From 630D-37 sp037478835 (lineage in GTDB: Bacteria; Chloroflexota; Anaerolineae; Anaerolineales; Villigracilaceae), in NCBI GenBank assembly GCA_037478835.1, contig JBBFLV010000001.1, forward strand, positions 186,001-250,000: DNA of 64,000 nucleotides, in the 5' to 3' direction. The position numbers and the translations under genes were made by a program. Below are positions 16,214-25,065 of the stretch, piece after piece. Every line of letters begins with the position of its first letter. Within the stretch, counting starts at the first letter, position 1. The notes beneath the pieces were generated by a model. It ran no database searches. It saw nothing but the letters and a program-made list of their open reading frames with translations, and was not told where the DNA came from.

Positions 16214-16518
16214 TCTTGACGCATCTCCGGCGGTAGAAGGCGCAGACATAGCGCGAGACCGAGGGGTAAGATCAGCAAATCATCCAATTGTCCCAGGACG
16301 GGGATGAAATCCGGGATCAGGTCGATCGGGCTGAGGGCGTAGGCCAGGAGCAAGGCGAAGAGCAGGCGAACATGCCACGGGGTGCGCGGATCGCTTTGGG
16401 CGCGGATGAGGAGCTCAAGGTCCCGGCGGAGGCGATGCGGCAGGCGGCTCAGGTGGGAGAAGCGATCCGAAGGGGAGGATGTGGCTTCGGTCGGCAGCGG
16501 AGCTTCGTCGTTTCCCAT
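16210..16518 (-). CDS. DUF1232 (YkvA-like) small membrane protein
   Basis: The 102-residue product contains the DUF1232 core PWHVRLLFALLLAYALSPID then LIPDFIPVLGQLDD, with hydrophobic helices around it. The function of the family is unknown. The ATG follows the upstream stop directly (ATG-TAA-ATG), with GGAGGAA inside the end of the upstream gene as SD. Overlaps the SanA-like gene by ATGA. Confidence 0.85.
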   Translation of the reverse strand: MGNDEAPLPTEATSSPSDRFSHLSRLPHRLRRDLELLIRAQSDPRTPWHVRLLFALLLAYALSPIDLIPDFIPVLGQLDDLLILPLGLALCLRLLPPEMRQE

Positions 16519-17784
16519 TTACATTTCCTCCACGATCTCGAAGAGCGCTTCGCGCAGGCGGGCGATCTCTTCGAGGGTGTTATAGTGTACGGCGCCGACA
16601 CGCACCATGCCGCCTTTTTCTTCCACGCCGAGACGTTCGGTGACGTTGATGGCATAGTAATTGCCATCCCAGACGGCAATGCCGCGGGCGGCGAGGGCTT
16701 CCGCAACCTGGCGAGGGTGGAGATCACCTAAGCGGAAGGCGAAGGTAGGGACGCGCTCATCCAGACGGCGGGGGTCGCTGAGGCCATAGAGGGTGAGGCC
16801 GGGGACTTCCTGCAGGCTTTCGAGCAGGGCGCGGCTGAGTTCGAATTCATAGCCGCGGATGACCTGCATGGCTTTTTTGAGCTCCAGGACGCGTCCGTGG
16901 TAGCCGCGATCCAGGAGGTCTTCTTCGCGTTCGGCGCCGAATTCGCGCCCTAGCCAGCTGAGATATTCCAGCGCGCCGAGGACGCCGGCGATGGCTTCGT
17001 GATTTTGGGTGCCGGTTTCAAATTTGCCGGGCGGTTCAGAGGGCGCCGGGCGAACCTTATACGGGAAGAGTTCGTCCAGGAGCTCGTATTTGCCGTAGAG
17101 GATGCCCTGATGGGGGCCGAAGAATTTATAAGAGGAGGAGACGAGGAAATCGCAATCCAGGTCCTGCACGTCGATCGGGCCGTGGGGGGCGTATTGGACG
17201 GCATCCACATAGACCCAGGCGCCGGCCTCATGTGCCCAGCGAATGAGCTTGCGGACGGGGTTGATCGTGCCCAGGGCGTTGGAGGCGTAGCCGATGGCGA
17301 CCAGGCGCGGGGAGTGCTCCAGAGCGGCACGGTAGGATTCCAGGTCGAGGGTGCCGTCTTCGGGATGGAAATCGACCCACAGGACGCGGCAACCACGGTC
17401 TTCGGCGGCCAGCACCCAGGGGGTGACATTGGCATCGTGATCCAGACGGGTGACAACGATGGCCTCTCCGGGCTTCCAGGTGCGGGCGATGGAACGGCTG
17501 ATGTGGAAGGTGAGGGTGGTCATGTTGGCGCCGAAGACGATCTCCTGGGGGGAGGCGGCGTTGTAGAAATCGGCCATGGCGCGGTGGGCCTCTTCGAGGA
17601 TGGCATCCGATTCGATGCTGGTGGAAAAGGCGCCGCCGTGATTGGCGTTGCACTGGAGGAGGTACTGCTGCATGCGCTCCAATGCGGCGTCGGCGATCTG
17701 CGTGCCCCCTGGGTTATCGAAGAAGATCAACGGACGTTGCAGGGAGGGGAAATGGGAGCGGATGAGGGAGGGATCGAGGGGCAT
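16519..17784 (-). CDS. cysteine-desulfurase-like class V aminotransferase
   Basis: A 421-residue PLP enzyme of fold type I. Visible are NPGGTQIADAAL near the N terminus, ASNALGTINPVR, the PLP Asp in YVDAVQYAPHGPIDV and the Schiff-base Lys in SSYKFFGPHQGILYG. The overall pattern fits the cysteine desulfurase-like SufS-related subfamily whose members are not all proven desulfurases. No suf genes lie nearby; it shares an operon with two membrane proteins, so a role in general Fe-S assembly is not supported by context. Confidence 0.88.
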   Translation of the reverse strand: MPLDPSLIRSHFPSLQRPLIFFDNPGGTQIADAALERMQQYLLQCNANHGGAFSTSIESDAILEEAHRAMADFYNAASPQEIVFGANMTTLTFHISRSIARTWKPGEAIVVTRLDHDANVTPWVLAAEDRGCRVLWVDFHPEDGTLDLESYRAALEHSPRLVAIGYASNALGTINPVRKLIRWAHEAGAWVYVDAVQYAPHGPIDVQDLDCDFLVSSSYKFFGPHQGILYGKYELLDELFPYKVRPAPSEPPGKFETGTQNHEAIAGVLGALEYLSWLGREFGAEREEDLLDRGYHGRVLELKKAMQVIRGYEFELSRALLESLQEVPGLTLYGLSDPRRLDERVPTFAFRLGDLHPRQVAEALAARGIAVWDGNYYAINVTERLGVEEKGGMVRVGAVHYNTLEEIARLREALFEIVEEM

Positions 17785-17834
17785 GGTAGTTTAGAGGGTG
17801 AGAGATGAGAAGGTGAGAAGATGAGAGCGGGAGG

Positions 17835-17890
17835 GTTGATTAGTCGAGTGGTCGATTGGTCGGATGGTCGGGTGGTCGGATAGTCGCGTA
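17835..17890. repeat. GGTCGGATGGTC minisatellite, third block
   Basis: Units TCGAGTGG, TCGATTGG, TCGGATGG, TCGGGTGG and so on follow each other. Confidence 0.75.
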
Positions 17891-17943
17891 GTTAGATGGG
17901 CGGGGGTGGGGGTGAATGGTGGCGGGGTGATGGGCGTCGCTTT

Positions 17944-17978
17944 GCGGTCTACGGTCAATGGTCTACGGTCGGCGGAGC
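17944..17978. repeat. GGTCTACGGTCAATGG minisatellite
   Basis: GGTCTACGGTCAATGGTCTA then CGGTCGGCGG: same word family as 15380-15429. Confidence 0.7.
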
Positions 17979-18000
17979 AGAAGAGGGGGAGAAGGGAAGA

Positions 18001-18118
18001 GGGTGAGAACATGAGAGCGGGAGATGGTGAGAACATGAGAGCGGGAGATGGTGAGAACATGAGAGCGGGAGAGGGGGAGAGCATGAGAGCGGGAGATGGT
18101 GAGAGCATGAGAGGAGGA
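18001..18118. repeat. 24-bp tandem repeat, about five copies
   Basis: The unit GAACATGAGAGCGGGAGATG GTGA recurs at 24-bp steps, with small changes in the last two copies (GAGCATGAGAGC). It lacks any ORF with RBS and starts just before tRNA-Arg. Confidence 0.85.
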
Positions 18119-18146
18119 AAGCAGGAAGAGGGTTGAAATAGAAGAA

Positions 18147-18220
18147 TGCCCCTGGAGGGACTCGAACCCCCAACCAAAGCCTTAGGAGTGCTCTGCTCTA
18201 TCCTTTTGAGCTACAGGGGC
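18147..18220 (-). tRNA. tRNA-Arg (anticodon CCT)
   Basis: Minus-strand cloverleaf of 73 nt plus discriminator A: acceptor GCCCCTG/CAGGGGC, D arm GCTC/GAGC, anticodon loop CTCCTAA, T arm GGGGG/CCCTC. The anticodon stem GAGCA/GGCTT has a G-U pair and an A31-G39 mismatch. CCA not encoded. Confidence 0.95.
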
Positions 18221-18284
18221 AGCGACATCGTGTATTATAGCACGAACCGAGGGGTGGGTTGGGGCGGAAGGCAGATGGTCTTGC

Positions 18285-18314
18285 TTGACACAATGCGTAT
18301 CTCACCTGTAAAAT
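18285..18314 (+). promoter_or_regulatory. sigma70-type promoter of hppA
   Basis: TTGACA at 18285-18290 and TAAAAT at 18309-18314 with an 18-bp spacer. The leader to the ATG at 18417 is about 95 nt. Confidence 0.7.
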
Positions 18315-18416
18315 CAGAGCGTTCTGCTTGTGAGGCCGGGCGCATATGGAGTTGGGGCTTAAGTTTGTAGCCGGTCTTAGGGCAGATTATCTTCTTTTTT
18401 GGGAGGATACTCGCTC

Positions 18417-20756
18417 ATGTATGCAATGCACGGTTTGACTTCCTTTGAAGCGGCCGCGATCTGGGCGGTGTTTGGCATTGCCATTCTCGGCCTGGCCTAC
18501 GCGGTCTTTTTGCGCTCCCAGATTCTGCGCGAGGAGAAGGGTACGCCGCAGATGCAGGAGGTGTGGGGCGCAATCAAGGAAGGCGCCAACGCCTATTTGC
18601 AGCGGCAGCTTAAGTCCATCCTGCCGTTTATCGGCGTGCTGACGGTGGCGCTTTTCTTCTCGGTGTACATTGTGCCGCCCTCCCCAGAAGCGATGGAGCG
18701 CTTTGCCGGGCGCTCGGAGGCCGAAATTCGCTTCCTGATCGGCCTGGCACGGGCGCTGGCCTTCGTGATGGGTGCTTCGTTCTCCTTGGCGGTCGGTCAG
18801 ATCGGCATGCGCATGGCCGTTGAGGGCAATGTGCGCGTAGCCTGGGCAGCGCGCCGCTCGTTCGATGAGGCGCTGCGCATTGCCTACCGCGCCGGCACGA
18901 TCACCGGCATGTTGACCGATGGCCTCGGCCTGCTGGGCGGTACGCTCATCTTCATCATCTTGGGCATTGCCGCGCCGGATGCGCTGCTCGGCTTCGGTTT
19001 CGGTGGCACCTTGCTGGCGCTCTTCATGCGCGTGGGTGGTGGTATTTACACCAAAGCCGCGGATGTGGGCGCCGACCTGGTCGGTAAGGTGGAGGCCGGC
19101 ATTCCCGAAGATGACCCGCGCAACCCGGCCGTGGTGGCCGATCTGGTGGGTGACAACGTCGGCGATTGCGCCGGTATGGCCGCAGACATCTTTGAATCTT
19201 ACGAGGTGACCATCGTCTCCGGCCTGATCCTCGGCCTGGCGCTGTGGCACATCACCGGGCGGTTGGAGTGGATCATCTTCCCGTTGATGGTGCGCGGCAT
19301 CGGCGTGCTTTCCTCGATCATCAGCACCTACATCGTGCGCGGCGGTAGCATGGATAGCAGCCATGCCCTGAACGCCATCTTCCGCGGTTTCCTGACGGCC
19401 GCCGTGCTTTCCAGCGTGCTCTTCTTCGGTATGGGTTTCCTGTACATGAACAATCCCGAAATGGCGAAGTGGGGTGGCTGGTGGCGCGCGCCGATGGCCG
19501 TGGCCGTGGGCGTGGTGCTGGCGATCCTGATCGACCGCCTGACCGATTACTTCACCGGTACGCATAATGCCCCGGTGAAAGAAATCAAGAAGTCGGCCGA
19601 TACCGGCCCGGCGACCCTGATTCTGCAGGGTGTGGCGGTTGGCTATGAGTCCTCGGTGTGGGCGATCATCGTCATCGCGCTGACCATCGTCGCCTCGATC
19701 CTGGTCTTCGGCACCATTCCCGGTCTGGAGCCGGCCCAACGGGCGACCTTTGTGCTCTATGGCGTGGCCATGACCGGCATCGGCATGCTCACCCTGACCG
19801 GCAACAACGTGGCGATGGACTCCTTCGGCCCGATTGCCGATAACGCTAACGGCATCGGCGAGATGGCCTGGTCCGGTCTGGAAGATGAGGAAACGAAGAA
19901 GGCGCGCCAGATCATGGCGGATATGGACGCGGTGGGCAACACCACCAAGGCCATCACCAAAGGGATCGCCATCGGTTCGGCGGTGATCGCTGCCGTTTCG
20001 CTCTTCGGTTCCTTCCTGGTGGATGTCAGCCGTGCTCAGACGGTGCTGGGGATTCCGGTGGAACAGCAGATTCAGAGCATCGGCATCCGCGTGGACATTC
20101 CGCAAGTCTTCGTCGGTATGCTGATCGGCGGTGCGCTGCCCTGGCTCTTCTCCTCCTTCGCCATTCAGGCGGTGAGCCGTGCGGCATCCTTGATCGTTCT
20201 GGAAGTGCGCCGCCAGTTCAAATTGGGCGTGCTGGAAGGCAAAGTGAAACCGGACTATCGCCAGGCGGTCTCGATCTCCACGGCTGCGGCCCAGAAAGAG
20301 CTGGTTTCGCTGGCCATGCTCGGCGTCGTGACCCCGATCCTGGTCGGTTTGCTGCTCAAGGTCGAAGCGCTGGGCGGCTTCCTGGCGGGGATCATCCTCT
20401 CCGGTCAGTTGCTGGCGGTGTTCATGAACAATGCTGGCGGTGCTTGGGATAACGCCAAGAAGCTCATCGAAGATGAACCGAAGAATCCGGAGCAGAATTC
20501 CGGCAAAGGTTCGGAGCGTCATAAGGCGAGCGTGGTCGGCGATACGGTCGGCGATCCGTTCAAGGATACGGCCGGTCCGGCGCTCAACCCGATGATCAAG
20601 GTGGTCAACCTAGTCTCGGTGATCATTGCTCCGATCGTCGTGCAATACACGGACGGCGGTTGGGGCGTGTGGCTGACGGTGCTGATCTCGTTGGCCTTGC
20701 TCACCTGGGCGATCCTGCGCTCGAAGGCGCCGGCTCCAGAAGTCAAAGTCTCCTGA
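18417..20756 (+). CDS. hppA: membrane-bound proton-translocating pyrophosphatase, K+-independent type
   Basis: A 779-residue integral membrane pump that couples PPi hydrolysis to ion transport. Key acidic motifs are DVGADLVGKVEAGIPEDDPR and VGDNVGDCAGMAADIFESYE. GNTTKAITKG carries Lys at the position (A/K460) and Thr at the position three further on (A/T463) that mark K+-independent H+-PPases. About 15-16 hydrophobic segments are present. The ATG at 18417 is selected because GGGAGGAT stands 9 nt upstream. A sigma70-like promoter lies ahead and an intrinsic terminator follows, so it is monocistronic. Confidence 0.96.
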   Translation: MYAMHGLTSFEAAAIWAVFGIAILGLAYAVFLRSQILREEKGTPQMQEVWGAIKEGANAYLQRQLKSILPFIGVLTVALFFSVYIVPPSPEAMERFAGRSEAEIRFLIGLARALAFVMGASFSLAVGQIGMRMAVEGNVRVAWAARRSFDEALRIAYRAGTITGMLTDGLGLLGGTLIFIILGIAAPDALLGFGFGGTLLALFMRVGGGIYTKAADVGADLVGKVEAGIPEDDPRNPAVVADLVGDNVGDCAGMAADIFESYEVTIVSGLILGLALWHITGRLEWIIFPLMVRGIGVLSSIISTYIVRGGSMDSSHALNAIFRGFLTAAVLSSVLFFGMGFLYMNNPEMAKWGGWWRAPMAVAVGVVLAILIDRLTDYFTGTHNAPVKEIKKSADTGPATLILQGVAVGYESSVWAIIVIALTIVASILVFGTIPGLEPAQRATFVLYGVAMTGIGMLTLTGNNVAMDSFGPIADNANGIGEMAWSGLEDEETKKARQIMADMDAVGNTTKAITKGIAIGSAVIAAVSLFGSFLVDVSRAQTVLGIPVEQQIQSIGIRVDIPQVFVGMLIGGALPWLFSSFAIQAVSRAASLIVLEVRRQFKLGVLEGKVKPDYRQAVSISTAAAQKELVSLAMLGVVTPILVGLLLKVEALGGFLAGIILSGQLLAVFMNNAGGAWDNAKKLIEDEPKNPEQNSGKGSERHKASVVGDTVGDPFKDTAGPALNPMIKVVNLVSVIIAPIVVQYTDGGWGVWLTVLISLALLTWAILRSKAPAPEVKVS

Positions 20757-20766
20757 CGAGTGGGAA

Positions 20767-20795
20767 GAGGCCCGTCACCCGGCGGGCCTCTTTTT
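20767..20795 (+). terminator. intrinsic terminator after hppA
   Basis: GAGGCCCG, an 8-nt loop, CGGGCCTC and then five T: an 8-bp GC-rich stem. Confidence 0.92.
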
Positions 20796-20800
20796 CAATC

Positions 20801-21910
20801 ATGAGAATCGAATCCCTTTCCCTCTATCATCTGCGCATGCCTCTGGTCTCGCCTTTTGAGACCTCCTTCGGGCGCATCACGCACCGCGACTGCCTATTGG
20901 TGATTCTGCGCTCGGAGGGGCTGGAAGGCTACGGCGAATGCGTGGCCGATCGCGACCCCGGCTACTCCTACGAAACCAGCGGCACGGCCTGGCACATCCT
21001 GCGAGAGTTCATCGCTCCGCTCATCGTGGGGCAGGATGTGCAGGATGCGGCCGATTTCCAGCGCCGTGTGCAGGGCATTCGCGGCCATCCATTGGCCAAA
21101 GCCGGGGTGGAAATGGCGATCTGGGACCTGCTCGGCAAGCGGCAAGGGCGCTCCCTGCGCTCGTTACTGGGCGGGGTGCGGCAGACCGTAGAAGTCGGCG
21201 TCTCGATCGGCATTCAGGAATCGCCACAGGCCCTGTTGCGGGTGGTGGAGGATTACCTGCGCCAGGGCTACGGTCGCATCAAGATCAAGATCAAGCCCGG
21301 ACGAGACGTGGAAGAGACCACGCTCGTGCGTCGCCATTTTCCGCATCTCCGTCTGCAGGTGGATGCCAATTCGGCCTACACGCTGGAAAGCGCCCAGGCG
21401 CTGCGTCCACTCGATGATCTCGATCTCTTGCTGATCGAACAACCGCTCTACGAGGACGATATTTGGGAACATCATAAGCTCCAACAGCAGTTCCGCACGC
21501 CGATCTGCCTGGATGAGAGTATCCTTTCGGCGCGCCATGCCCGTTTTGCGCTGGAGGTGGGGGCCTGTCGCGTGATCAACATCAAAGCGGCGCGCCTGGG
21601 TGGCCTGCTGGAGGCCGTAGCCGTGCACGATCTCTGTCAATCGTTAGGGGTGCCGGTCTGGTGCGGCGGAATGCTGGAAACGGGCGTCGGGCGCGCTTCT
21701 AACCTGGCGTTGGCCTCGTTGCCCAATTTCCGCCTACCCGGCGATATTTCCGCTTCGGATCGTTACTACGCTCGCGATATTACCCACGAGCGCTTTACCC
21801 TCAATTCGGATAGCACGATCACCGTACCCGAAGCTCCCGGTCTGGGCGTGACGCTGGACTGGGAGGCTGTCAAAGAGTTCTCGCTGGCAGAATGGCACGT
21901 CGCTTCCTGA
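20801..21910 (+). CDS. menC: o-succinylbenzoate synthase-like enolase-superfamily enzyme
   Basis: A 369-residue product of the MenC type 2 / N-acylamino-acid racemase group. The KxK acid-base motif is in IKIKIKPGRDV, metal ligands are Asp in DANSAYT, Glu in LIEQPL and Asp in LDESI, and the second catalytic Lys is in VINIKAARLGG. GGMLETGVGRASNLALASL is typical. No other men genes are in the window, so an NAAAR or dipeptide-epimerase-like role cannot be excluded. The ATG at 20801 gives the usual start and lies only 6 bp after the terminator T-run, so the mRNA must begin close by or read through. Confidence 0.85.
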   Translation: MRIESLSLYHLRMPLVSPFETSFGRITHRDCLLVILRSEGLEGYGECVADRDPGYSYETSGTAWHILREFIAPLIVGQDVQDAADFQRRVQGIRGHPLAKAGVEMAIWDLLGKRQGRSLRSLLGGVRQTVEVGVSIGIQESPQALLRVVEDYLRQGYGRIKIKIKPGRDVEETTLVRRHFPHLRLQVDANSAYTLESAQALRPLDDLDLLLIEQPLYEDDIWEHHKLQQQFRTPICLDESILSARHARFALEVGACRVINIKAARLGGLLEAVAVHDLCQSLGVPVWCGGMLETGVGRASNLALASLPNFRLPGDISASDRYYARDITHERFTLNSDSTITVPEAPGLGVTLDWEAVKEFSLAEWHVAS

Positions 21911-23535
21911 GCCTTGTTTTGCTCCTGCTGATCGCCTGCACGCGGCAAGTGGCGCCGCCGCTTCCTTCCCCGACTCCTTTTCAACCTCTGACGACGGCGG
22001 CCGCACCGCAGGGGCTTCCTTCCCCCCTTCCGTCGAATCCCTTGCCTACCGTCACACCCACGGAACCGGTGGGAATCTGGATCACAGCCGCCGCGCCGCC
22101 GATGCTGCGTCAACGTTTAGAAGCGTTGCAGCTGCCCCCGGCCGAGCGTGCCGCTGCCTCGCTCGTTTTGGACCTTGAGCCCACGCGCCCGACCGTGCGC
22201 TGGGTCTACGCCTTAGCTGCCCCCTTCCCGACGTTGCGCGACGGCGTGACTTTTGAAGCGCTTCAGCGCGCCTGGCGCGGGGAAGAACGCTTCAACGGCC
22301 GGCCCTTGCTCATGGCACCGAGCACGCGCCTGGCCTTTGCTTCCCGTTGGGGCGAGCCGGGGGCGGAGGCCGTGCTCGAGGTCCCGGCTGAAGCGCTCCT
22401 GGATCGTGCCTGGGCCGAGGGCGCGTTCGCCATCCTACCCTTTGAAGACTTGGAACCGCGCTGGAAAGTCCTGGCAGTGGATGGCGTTTCTCCCATCCAC
22501 AAGGATTTCGATCTCGAACGCTACCCGCTCCAGATCGGTTTTGCCTTGCAGGGGCGAGATGCCACCGCGATCGACTTGCCGCCGACCAACCGCCAAGCCG
22601 AGAAGCTCACCACCGTCGTTCTGACCGGCGTCACGGCATTGGTGCGGGCAACGGCCTATCGCATGGAGCAGAAAGGGGTGCTCTATCCCGGCGAGGCGAT
22701 CGGCGATTGGCTGCGCCAGGCGGATATTGCCCATATCAACAACGAAGTGCCGTTTTTCAGCAAGTGTCCTTTCCCGGATCCGAATCAGCTTTCGCTCATC
22801 TTTTGCAGCGATCCGCGTTACATAGACCTTTTCTTGCACCTCGGCGTGGATGTGATCGAACTCAGCGGCGATCACTTCGATAACTATGGCCGGGTAGCGA
22901 TGGAGGAGACGCTGGCGCTCTATCGCCAGAAGGGTCTGGTATACTACGGGGGCGGAAAGGACCTGGCCGAGGCGCAACAACCCCTGCTGATCGAGCATCA
23001 CGGCAACCGTCTGGCGTTTATCGGTTGTAACGTCAAAGAAGGCTATGCCAAAGCCACGGAGAGCACGCCGGGCGCCGCCCCTTGTTTATGGGATGATCTG
23101 ACGGAGAGAATTCGCCGACTGCGGGCACAAGGCTTCCTGGTGATCATGACGTTTCAACACCAAGAGTGTTACGCGCCGATCCCATGTTACGGCATGACCA
23201 AAGATTTCCGCACCGTTGCCGATGCCGGGGCCGTGATCGTCAGTGGCAGCCAGGCGCACTTCCCACAGCAGATGGAATTCTACAACGGTGCCTTCCTGCA
23301 CTACGGCCTGGGCAACCTGTTCTTCGATCAGGATGAGCGCACCAGTGACCTGCCCGAAGGCGTGCGCAATGAATTCCTGGATCGGCACGTTTTCTATGAG
23401 GGACGTCACATCAGCACCGAGCTGTTGACCGCCGTGCTCGAAGACCTTTCCCGCCCGCGCCCGATGACAGAAGAGGAGCGCCGCACCTTTCTTGCTCAAT
23501 ACTTTCAAGTCAGCGGCTGGAATCCCCTCCCTTAA
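21892..23535 (+). CDS. CapA-like (poly-gamma-glutamate synthesis type) lipoprotein
   Basis: The 547-residue product begins MARRFLSLVLLLLIACTRQ, a lipoprotein signal with Cys16, then a Pro/Thr linker. Residues ~170-250 resemble a substrate-binding fold; the C-terminal ~280 residues match the CapA metallophosphatase-like domain: INNEVPFF, DVIELSGDHFDNYG, VIMTFQHQECY, VIVSGSQAHFPQ and LHYGLGNLFFDQ. CapA proteins act in extracellular polymer synthesis, but many relatives are uncharacterised. The start lies 19 bp inside the menC end, so the two are cotranscribed. Confidence 0.82.
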   Translation: MARRFLSLVLLLLIACTRQVAPPLPSPTPFQPLTTAAAPQGLPSPLPSNPLPTVTPTEPVGIWITAAAPPMLRQRLEALQLPPAERAAASLVLDLEPTRPTVRWVYALAAPFPTLRDGVTFEALQRAWRGEERFNGRPLLMAPSTRLAFASRWGEPGAEAVLEVPAEALLDRAWAEGAFAILPFEDLEPRWKVLAVDGVSPIHKDFDLERYPLQIGFALQGRDATAIDLPPTNRQAEKLTTVVLTGVTALVRATAYRMEQKGVLYPGEAIGDWLRQADIAHINNEVPFFSKCPFPDPNQLSLIFCSDPRYIDLFLHLGVDVIELSGDHFDNYGRVAMEETLALYRQKGLVYYGGGKDLAEAQQPLLIEHHGNRLAFIGCNVKEGYAKATESTPGAAPCLWDDLTERIRRLRAQGFLVIMTFQHQECYAPIPCYGMTKDFRTVADAGAVIVSGSQAHFPQQMEFYNGAFLHYGLGNLFFDQDERTSDLPEGVRNEFLDRHVFYEGRHISTELLTAVLEDLSRPRPMTEEERRTFLAQYFQVSGWNPLP

Positions 23536-23650
23536 ACCACCCGACCACCCGACCATCCGACCACCCGACCACCCGCCACCCGACTACCCGACCACCCGAC
23601 TACCCGACCACTAGACTACATGACTATCCGACTACGAAACTATTAGACTA
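23536..23650. repeat. CCGACCACCCGACTACC minisatellite, fourth block
   Basis: About twelve units of (A/C)CC(G/A)ACCA or CCGACTA run from the CapA-like stop to just before the RBS CAGGAGTT of the next gene. Confidence 0.85.
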
Positions 23651-23663
23651 ATCAGGAGTTCCT

Positions 23664-24302
23664 ATGCCCTTCTACGATATTTCCCTCCCCATTTCCCCCT
23701 CCTTACCGGTTTGGCCGGGCGATCCGCCGATCGAGTTGAAGCAAGTAGCGGCGATTGCCCAAGGCGCGAATGCCAATGTTTCCCACCTGAGCGCCGGCGT
23801 GCACATCGGTACCCATGTGGACGCGCCGCACCATTTTTTGGATAACGGACAGACGGTCGAGCAGTTGCCGCTGGAGGCGCTGATCGGCCTGTGCTATGTG
23901 GTGCAGTATCCGGATGACATCGAAATGATCACTGCCGAAGTGCTCGAACGCACCCCCTGGCCTTCCGGCACGCAGCGCGTGCTCTTCGGCACGCGTAACT
24001 CGAAGCTCTGGGCGCGCGGCGAGAGCGAATTCGTGCGCGATTTCGTCGCCATCAGCGAAGACGGCGCCGAATGGCTGGTGGAAAAAGGGGTGCGCTTGGT
24101 GGGTGTGGATTACCTTTCGGTGGCGCCTTTTGGCAATTCCCGTCCCACCCATCGCATTTTGCTGGAGGCTGGCGTCGTGATCCTGGAAGGCGTTAACCTG
24201 TGTGAGGTGCCGCGCGGTTTCTACGAACTCTGCTGCCTACCGCTCAAGCTGATCGGCTCGGATGGCGCGCCGGCGCGGGCCGTGCTCAAAACAACTTCGT
24301 GA
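23664..24302 (+). CDS. cyclase-family hydrolase (kynurenine-formamidase-like)
   Basis: A 212-residue metal-dependent hydrolase. The family metal motif HIGTHVDAPHHF is at residues ~46-57, with SLPVWPGDPP before it. Relatives hydrolyse N-formylkynurenine or cyclic amides/lactones. The start has RBS AGGAGTT. Its 3' end overlaps the convergent FabL-like gene by 17 bp. No tryptophan-degradation genes are near, so the substrate is open. Confidence 0.88.
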   Translation: MPFYDISLPISPSLPVWPGDPPIELKQVAAIAQGANANVSHLSAGVHIGTHVDAPHHFLDNGQTVEQLPLEALIGLCYVVQYPDDIEMITAEVLERTPWPSGTQRVLFGTRNSKLWARGESEFVRDFVAISEDGAEWLVEKGVRLVGVDYLSVAPFGNSRPTHRILLEAGVVILEGVNLCEVPRGFYELCCLPLKLIGSDGAPARAVLKTTS

Positions 24303-25065
24303 CCGGCAACATGTAGCCGCCATCCACGGCGATCACCTGACCGCGGATCATCTCCGCCGCCGGAGTGCAGAGGAAGGCGACCACGCCGGCTACGTCCTGC
24401 GGTGTCACCAGCCGACCGGCCGGCACGTGGCGCAGGAATTCTTCCAGGATGCGCTCCTTGTTTCCCATGCTGGCGAAGTGCTGCAGCGCTTCGGTCTCCA
24501 CGACGCCGGGAGCAACGGCGTTGACGATGATGTTCTTGGGGGCCAGCTCTACCGCCAGATAGCGCGTCAGCGCTTCCAGCGCGGCCTTGCTGGCGCCGAC
24601 CACGACGTAATCGGGGAGCACGCGCTGCGCTCCGGGGCTGGAAATGCTCACGATGTAGCCGCGGCCACGGCGTTCCATGAGTCCGACGGCGCGCTGGGCG
24701 CCGAAGAGCAAGGAACGCGCGTTAATGTTCATCGTCCAATCCCAACCTTTGGGCTTTTGTTCCAGCGCCGGACGGTTATAGCCGGAAGCGGCGTTGTGGA
24801 TGAAGATATCCAGCGCGCCGAACTCGGCCTCCACGGCATCGAAGAGGCGATTCAGATCGTCCAGATCGCCGACATCGGCCTTGACCAAGAGTGCCCGTCT
24901 CCCCAGGCGGCGGATTTCTTCGGCGGTGGCCTCGGCCGGGGCGCGGTTGCGGAAGAAGTTGATCACCACATCGGCGCCCAGGCGGGCAAAGTGTAAGGCG
25001 ATCTCGCGGCCGATGCCGCGACCAGAGCCGGTTATTAGAGCGATTTTATTCTCGAAGGTGAACAT
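24286..25065 (-). CDS. fabL: enoyl-ACP reductase III-like (FabL) SDR
   Basis: The 259-residue SDR has the nucleotide motif TGSGRGIGRE (residues 12-21) and active-site residues Tyr153 and Lys160 with the Yx6K spacing (YVVVGASK) seen in FabL rather than the usual Yx3K. AALEALTRYLAVELAPKNII and the MIRGQVIAVDGG end closely follow Bacillus FabL. It would reduce enoyl-ACP in fatty-acid synthesis with NADPH. The start overlaps the end of the GMC oxidoreductase by 20 bp. Assignment as FabL is from signature, not proof. Confidence 0.82.
   Translation of the reverse strand: MFTFENKIALITGSGRGIGREIALHFARLGADVVINFFRNRAPAEATAEEIRRLGRRALLVKADVGDLDDLNRLFDAVEAEFGALDIFIHNAASGYNRPALEQKPKGWDWTMNINARSLLFGAQRAVGLMERRGRGYIVSISSPGAQRVLPDYVVVGASKAALEALTRYLAVELAPKNIIVNAVAPGVVETEALQHFASMGNKERILEEFLRHVPAGRLVTPQDVAGVVAFLCTPAAEMIRGQVIAVDGGYMLPVTKLF

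Larger units (their letters stand above)
17785..18146. other. repeat-filled gap without genes
   Basis: No supported gene. It holds GGTCGGATGGTC units (17835-17890), GGTCTACGGTCAATGG units (17944-17978), and a 24-bp tandem repeat (18001-18118). Confidence 0.7.

Noticed and set aside
16519..17784. Calling the class V aminotransferase sufS
   Set aside because: It belongs to a cysteine-desulfurase-like subgroup and no suf or isc genes are adjacent.
18001..18118. Repeat array that might be a CRISPR
   Set aside because: Units follow each other with no unique spacers, and no cas genes are in the window.
18387..20522. 711-codon open frame antisense to hppA
   Set aside because: His/Arg/Gln-rich composition and mirror of the conserved pyrophosphatase; no RBS or family.
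23536..23650. Short repeats considered as CRISPR or integron attC-like sites
   Set aside because: Degenerate 7-8-bp words without spacer structure or integrase.
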